Shown here: piece after piece, positions 60,429-64,000 of the stretch
How the letters are laid out: each line of letters opens with the position of its first letter
Position numbering within the stretch: the first letter of the stretch is position 1
From: Siderastrea radians
Lineage: Eukaryota > Cnidaria > Anthozoa > Scleractinia > Rhizangiidae
Reading direction: 5' to 3'
DNA: 64,000 bases
Assembly (NCBI GenBank): GCA_964017195.1
Contig: OZ024900.1
Location: forward strand, 29,590,641-29,654,640
The notes under the pieces: generated by a model
Seen by the model: only the letters and a program-made list of their open reading frames with translations
Told to the model about the DNA's origin: nothing
The model's database searches: none
Translations under genes and position numbers: made by a program

Positions 60429-60560
60429 CCACCTGTTGTACCACCACCCCCTCCCCCACCGGTAGTACCACCAGCCCCACCTCCACCTGTTGTACCACCA
60501 CCCCCTCCCCCACCGGTAGTATCACCACTCCCACCACCGCCAGTTGTACCACCATTGAAA
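60429..60560. repeat. Proline-coding minisatellite, 54-bp period
   Basis: CCACCTGTTGTACCACCACC starts at 60429 and 60483; a diverged third start (CCACCGCCAGTTGTACC) is at 60537. It lies in a 140-codon + frame (60225-60647) reading PPPPPPVVPP repeats, and antisense gives Gly/Val repeats. I see no conserved protein around it, so I do not call a gene. Confidence 0.85.
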
Positions 60561-60782
60561 GAAAGAAAAAAAAACATTGCACCGGACACAGATCGCGAAG
60601 GGAGGGAGGGCGGGTTGCGACATTTGAACTGTAGTCGTGGCGTTTAACCGTCGAAAGCATGGGGATAACAAATCCACTTTCACGGACTTGTGATTTGCAT
60701 GCATAAGACTTTGAATAGTCATGCATGATTTTCTCTTTTACAATGAGTTATTCCTGGGGAGCTTCGTAAATAGTTAACAATT

Positions 60783-61018
60783 ATTCACCGAAGTGAAGGT
60801 GAATAGTGCTGGATATTTGCCGAGCTGTTTTGGTATATACCAAACCAGTGGATAGCCAGCACCAAATTGTTCCTTTTTCCCGAGTAATGAGGCAAAACTC
60901 GCGCGCGAAATCAAGAAAAATGCTGGGAGGTGAATAGTAAATGCTATCCCGAGTTTGAGGAGCCAATCAGAGCGCGCGAAAACACTATCCACTGGTTTGG
61001 TATATTTGACAATTAGAT
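60783..61018. repeat. Dispersed repeat with 'ccaaaccagtggatag' ends
   Basis: 'taccaaaccagtggatag' at 60839 is mirrored by 'ctatccactggtttggtata' at 60984. Inside are 'gcgcgcgaaatcaag' and 'ccaatcagagcgcgcg'. A foldback-like element without coding sequence. Confidence 0.65.
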
Positions 61019-61112
61019 TATGAGCTCGAGATTCCTATCGCGTGATAATTGATGAGGCCGAAGGCCGAATCAACTATCACGCATAGAAATCGAGAGCGAA
61101 TAATCTAATTGT

Positions 61113-61303
61113 TTTAGTATAAATCTACTAGACGTTCAAAACTTAACAGCAAACACTACATGTTTTTATTGAAAAATGATATAAATAGGTCACACCGCGC
61201 GCGGAAAACACTCTACTCACTATCTACAACAGAATAGACAGTGATTAGCGTAGCCAATCAGAGAACGGCATTAGTGATAGAACGCTAGTAGATTTATACT
61301 AAA
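61113..61303. mobile_element. 191-bp foldback MITE
   Basis: TTAGTATAAATCTACTAG is mirrored by CTAGTAGATTTATACTAA. The inner part has 'cacaccgcgcgcgg' and 'gccaatcagagaacggc'. AATTG occurs beside both ends and may be a target duplication. Confidence 0.75.
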
Positions 61304-61694
61304 TTGATTTCGACTATCCATTTGGGTTATCTAATAAGAGGTTCCGGCGTAATTAATCCAAAGGCAGCTTCGTGACCTGATACGATTCGCTTTGATTCAA
61401 CCTCAAATGTGAAGAGCCTGGAAACGAGTTTTCTCGACGATGTAGGGAACATGAGCAGTGCGTTATTATAATTATTCAGTGCTTTCGGTGTAAATCAATC
61501 TCGTACATAGAGTCTACGTTACCCTTGTCCATCGGAATGGACCGTTCCCGAACCCGGAACTCTGGGAACGAGATTGATCTCGCAAAACGGATCAGCCCAG
61601 CCTAGTCCTTAGGCCTTCTCTTTCTCTCACAGTTGTGCTCGAAGCCTGGGAACGAGCATTCGGTGATTTCCCAAATTTTGTCCAAGACTACCCT

Positions 61695-61825
61695 GGTCCC
61701 AGAGGTTTTTTCTTTTCCTCAAAGGGAATTGAGGCGCTAAGCGACGACAACGAACTGCGAAACTCGTTGTCGCCGGTTAGCGCCTCAATTCGCTGTTAGA
61801 AAAAGAAAGAAAAACCTCTAAGAGC
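61695..61825. mobile_element. Hairpin element of about 130 bp
   Basis: 'gaggcgctaagcgacgacaa' is mirrored by 'ttgtcgccggttagcgcctc', with outer arms 'agaggttttttc' and 'gaaaaacctct'. Confidence 0.7.
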
Positions 61826-61898
61826 AGGGTACGCAGGGGCTGTCATTATTACAAAGTACTACTGCTTGTCATTGCCGGTTTCCGAACAACGGAATTAA

Positions 61899-62335
61899 TA
61901 GACTTGCTCCAAGCTCCAATGATTAACGTGCGGGGATAAGGGATGAAACGTGCGGTCACGTATAGCGGGCCATAATTTACTGTACGCGCGCGATGCATCT
62001 CAGTTAGTCTAAAGGCGCGGACACACGGTGCATCATTGCGCCCAACATTGCGTCACGAAGTTACTCGCAATGTTGCAGATGATGGACACACGGTGAAACA
62101 GTTACGCGTGATGTTGCAGAAGCAGGAGCAGATTACTTCTTCAACAGTTACACGCAACGTTGTGTGCAACAATTTCAAGGGGGGACACACGGTGCAACTT
62201 TCAAGTTGGGTGCAATGTTGCACCGTGTATCCGGGCTTTAAGCTCGTTCCGCAGAGCTAGCTGCCATTTTGATTCACGCTCGTAGACCACCCGCGCGCCT
62301 TTCATTATCAGCACGAACGACTTGGAGCAAGTCTA
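61899..62335. mobile_element. Foldback element with another MITE nested inside (62010-62240)
   Basis: Outer ends TAGACTTGCTCCAAG and CTTGGAGCAAGTCTA are perfect inverted repeats. The inner element has TAAAGGCGCGGACACACGG mirrored by CCGTGTATCCGGGCTTTA and internal 'acacacggtg' words. The open frame at 62036-62260 lies inside it and is not a gene. Confidence 0.75.
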
Positions 62336-62339
62336 CGGA

Positions 62340-64000
62340 AACAGTAACCATTCATGATCTGCGTTCTGCTCTTTCTGGCGATTTACTATACTAGGGACGC
62401 GTCCGAGACTATCAAAAAGGTCATCAAAACTTTACAATATCCAAATGGTCAAGAAAGCCATTTTCGGACCCACAAATTTCCTTAAAAACCCTTCACTATA
62501 CCGTCTTCGCTCTCATGCACAACCATCTGCCTGACTGCTAATAAAAGCCGGATAATCACAGCCAAGTGGGTTCCCTGTGCCGGCCGAGGGCGTACCCACC
62601 TCAATGCCTTTTAGCATTAGACGGACTTGATAATAGCTATTCAGGTTTTACACTGTTACAAAGTCAATAAATACAACAATTTTTCCATTCTACCCTTTAG
62701 TAATATTGTTGTGTCCCCACCTCTCCCCGGCCACCGTCTCCTTCCTTCAAAATTCCAATGATTCGTCTGGCCTTTCAAGTAACTTTGAGTAAAAGGGGCG
62801 GGGGGGGGGGGTAGCGTTTCGAGTATCTTTTCTATCACTGAGCTCTTTCTATTCGTGTGGAAAAGGCGGCGAGAATTTTCCGCCCACAAGTTTTCCACAA
62901 AAAAATGGAACGAGATGAATATGTAACATTTGACAGAAAGCGCTTTCCGTTAGTATGGGAAAAACCGGTGAGCACAAATGAAATAAAACGATGTTTCCAT
63001 AAACAAACCGCGAATTTCATCGTGGTGTGTTGAAGCAAATGGTACGCTGATAATCAGACGATTCCGGAAAAGAGAAAAGAAGAAAATATTTAAAGGTATT
63101 CCTTGTTTTCCATAAAATTTCCGGCAAAAAGAACCGTTCCATTTTATTTCCCACCGGAAAAACCGGTCTTTCCACACAAATGGAAAACGTTCCTTGTTTT
63201 GAATGAGGGAAAGGGAGCAATGCGCGCGAATTTTTTCGTTTATATTGACTAGTTCTGTTCGAGAATGTAGGATTGCTCTCCTAATGTTTGCAGTTTAAAT
63301 TCTGGATTGCCAAGTGACATCTCAAGGCTGAAAAAATCGTATGTACATTGAAAAAATTATATGATTTGGCTGTGCGGAAGTTTTTTACATAGTCTATTGA
63401 AAATTATCTCACGTCCTACTCACATAATTTGAATACAAAACTACTTTATTCAGAGAAACATGGGAAAAATTCTTACAAAACATGCCGTTTCTATCGCCTC
63501 GTGATTGGTTCAACTTTGTAATCAATATTCATGACTGAGTGCAGAATTTGCGTCAAACCATGCGACTAGTTGGCGAGTGAGGACGTGCAAAGGCGATCTC
63601 TGCTGTTGAAGCTTTCTTGAGATGTCAGAATTATGGATGTAAAGAAATCCTTGCGTTACTGAAATGGTGAGTGCCTGTTTGACCTCCTTCAGCTCAAGGT
63701 TTTCAGTAGTTCTAAAAACTTCTAAAGTGCGTCCTGGGATTTCTAATGATTTGGCTGAAGAAACGGTCGCTCTGAGCGTTCTTGGATTTGAAAAACTCGC
63801 TAGCGTTTTCTTCTAAGCCGAAAGACTCAGAGTTAAAATAAAATAGAATCATAACAGGTTTACGGAATAGAAGAAGTAAACACCGAATTTCAGTTTCTTT
63901 ACTGTCCAAAAAAAACTTGTTAAATGTTTTCGGAGGAATACAAAGTCGTTTCGATACACACCTAAGTCCGTTCGTTACAAAGATGAAGTCGATTCGATAC
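62340..64000. other. Unassigned 3' flank
   Basis: I see no gene. A G-run (62800-62812) and repeated 'accggtttttcc'/'ggaaaaaccgg' words at 62955-63170 suggest another decayed repeat. The window ends in 'gtttcgatac' and 'gattcgatac' words. Confidence 0.5.

Noticed and set aside
60225..60647. 140-codon proline-rich frame that could be a small gene
   Set aside because: It begins in a foldback MITE and depends on a minisatellite; no splice or domain support.
63612..63666. Short open stretch (VEAFLRCQNYGCKEILALLK) before a GTGAGT donor, suggesting an exon
   Set aside because: An in-frame stop lies a few codons upstream, no acceptor fits well, and the similarity to transposon-type peptides is too weak to call.
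1..64000. CRISPR arrays, bacterial operons, riboswitches or prophage
   Set aside because: Spliced exons, SINE and LINE elements and TIR receptors show this is metazoan nuclear DNA; no regularly spaced identical repeats with unique spacers are present.

Overview
This is eukaryotic genomic DNA, most likely from an anthozoan cnidarian and probably a stony coral. The evidence is long introns with GT/AG splice sites, AT-rich intergenic DNA, tRNA-derived SINEs, many short foldback (MITE-like) elements, Toll-type LRR-TIR receptors, and a multi-copy helical-domain plus NHL-like family that I associate with corals. The species cannot be named from the sequence. A 23-base N run at 30930-30952 marks an assembly gap.

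One host gene runs along the + strand for almost the whole window: the 3' two thirds of ARMC8, an armadillo-repeat subunit of the CTLH/GID ubiquitin ligase. I place 12 exons between 1703 and 60093. They join in phase into 433 codons plus a stop, with a poly(A) signal at 60139-60144. The 5' exons lie left of the window.

Three large ARMC8 introns hold the rest of the content, nearly all coding on the - strand. The 8.5-kb intron (3532-12051) holds repeats only, including a 203-bp and a 737-bp direct tandem duplication and a foldback element with 9-bp target duplications. The 16.4-kb intron (12180-28590) holds an intact single-exon gene with a helical N-terminus and an NHL-like propeller (13219-14982), a frameshifted paralogue (21613-23373), an orphan promoter-only copy (about 25120-25235), and a 5'-truncated L1/Tx1-like LINE (about 25270-28250). 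The 23.6-kb intron (32574-56171) holds a tandem triplication of Toll-like receptor genes: two intact copies of 991 and 995 aa, and one pseudogene. The pseudogene is split by a 3.45-kb palindromic transposon whose arms carry a decayed Tc1-like helix-turn-helix, and it also has a nonsense codon, two frameshifts and a lost stop.

The main theme is that two different single-exon, immune-type gene families have expanded antisense inside introns of one housekeeping gene, alongside dense DNA-transposon debris. After ARMC8 (60145-64000) I see only foldback elements, one proline-rich minisatellite and unassigned sequence.
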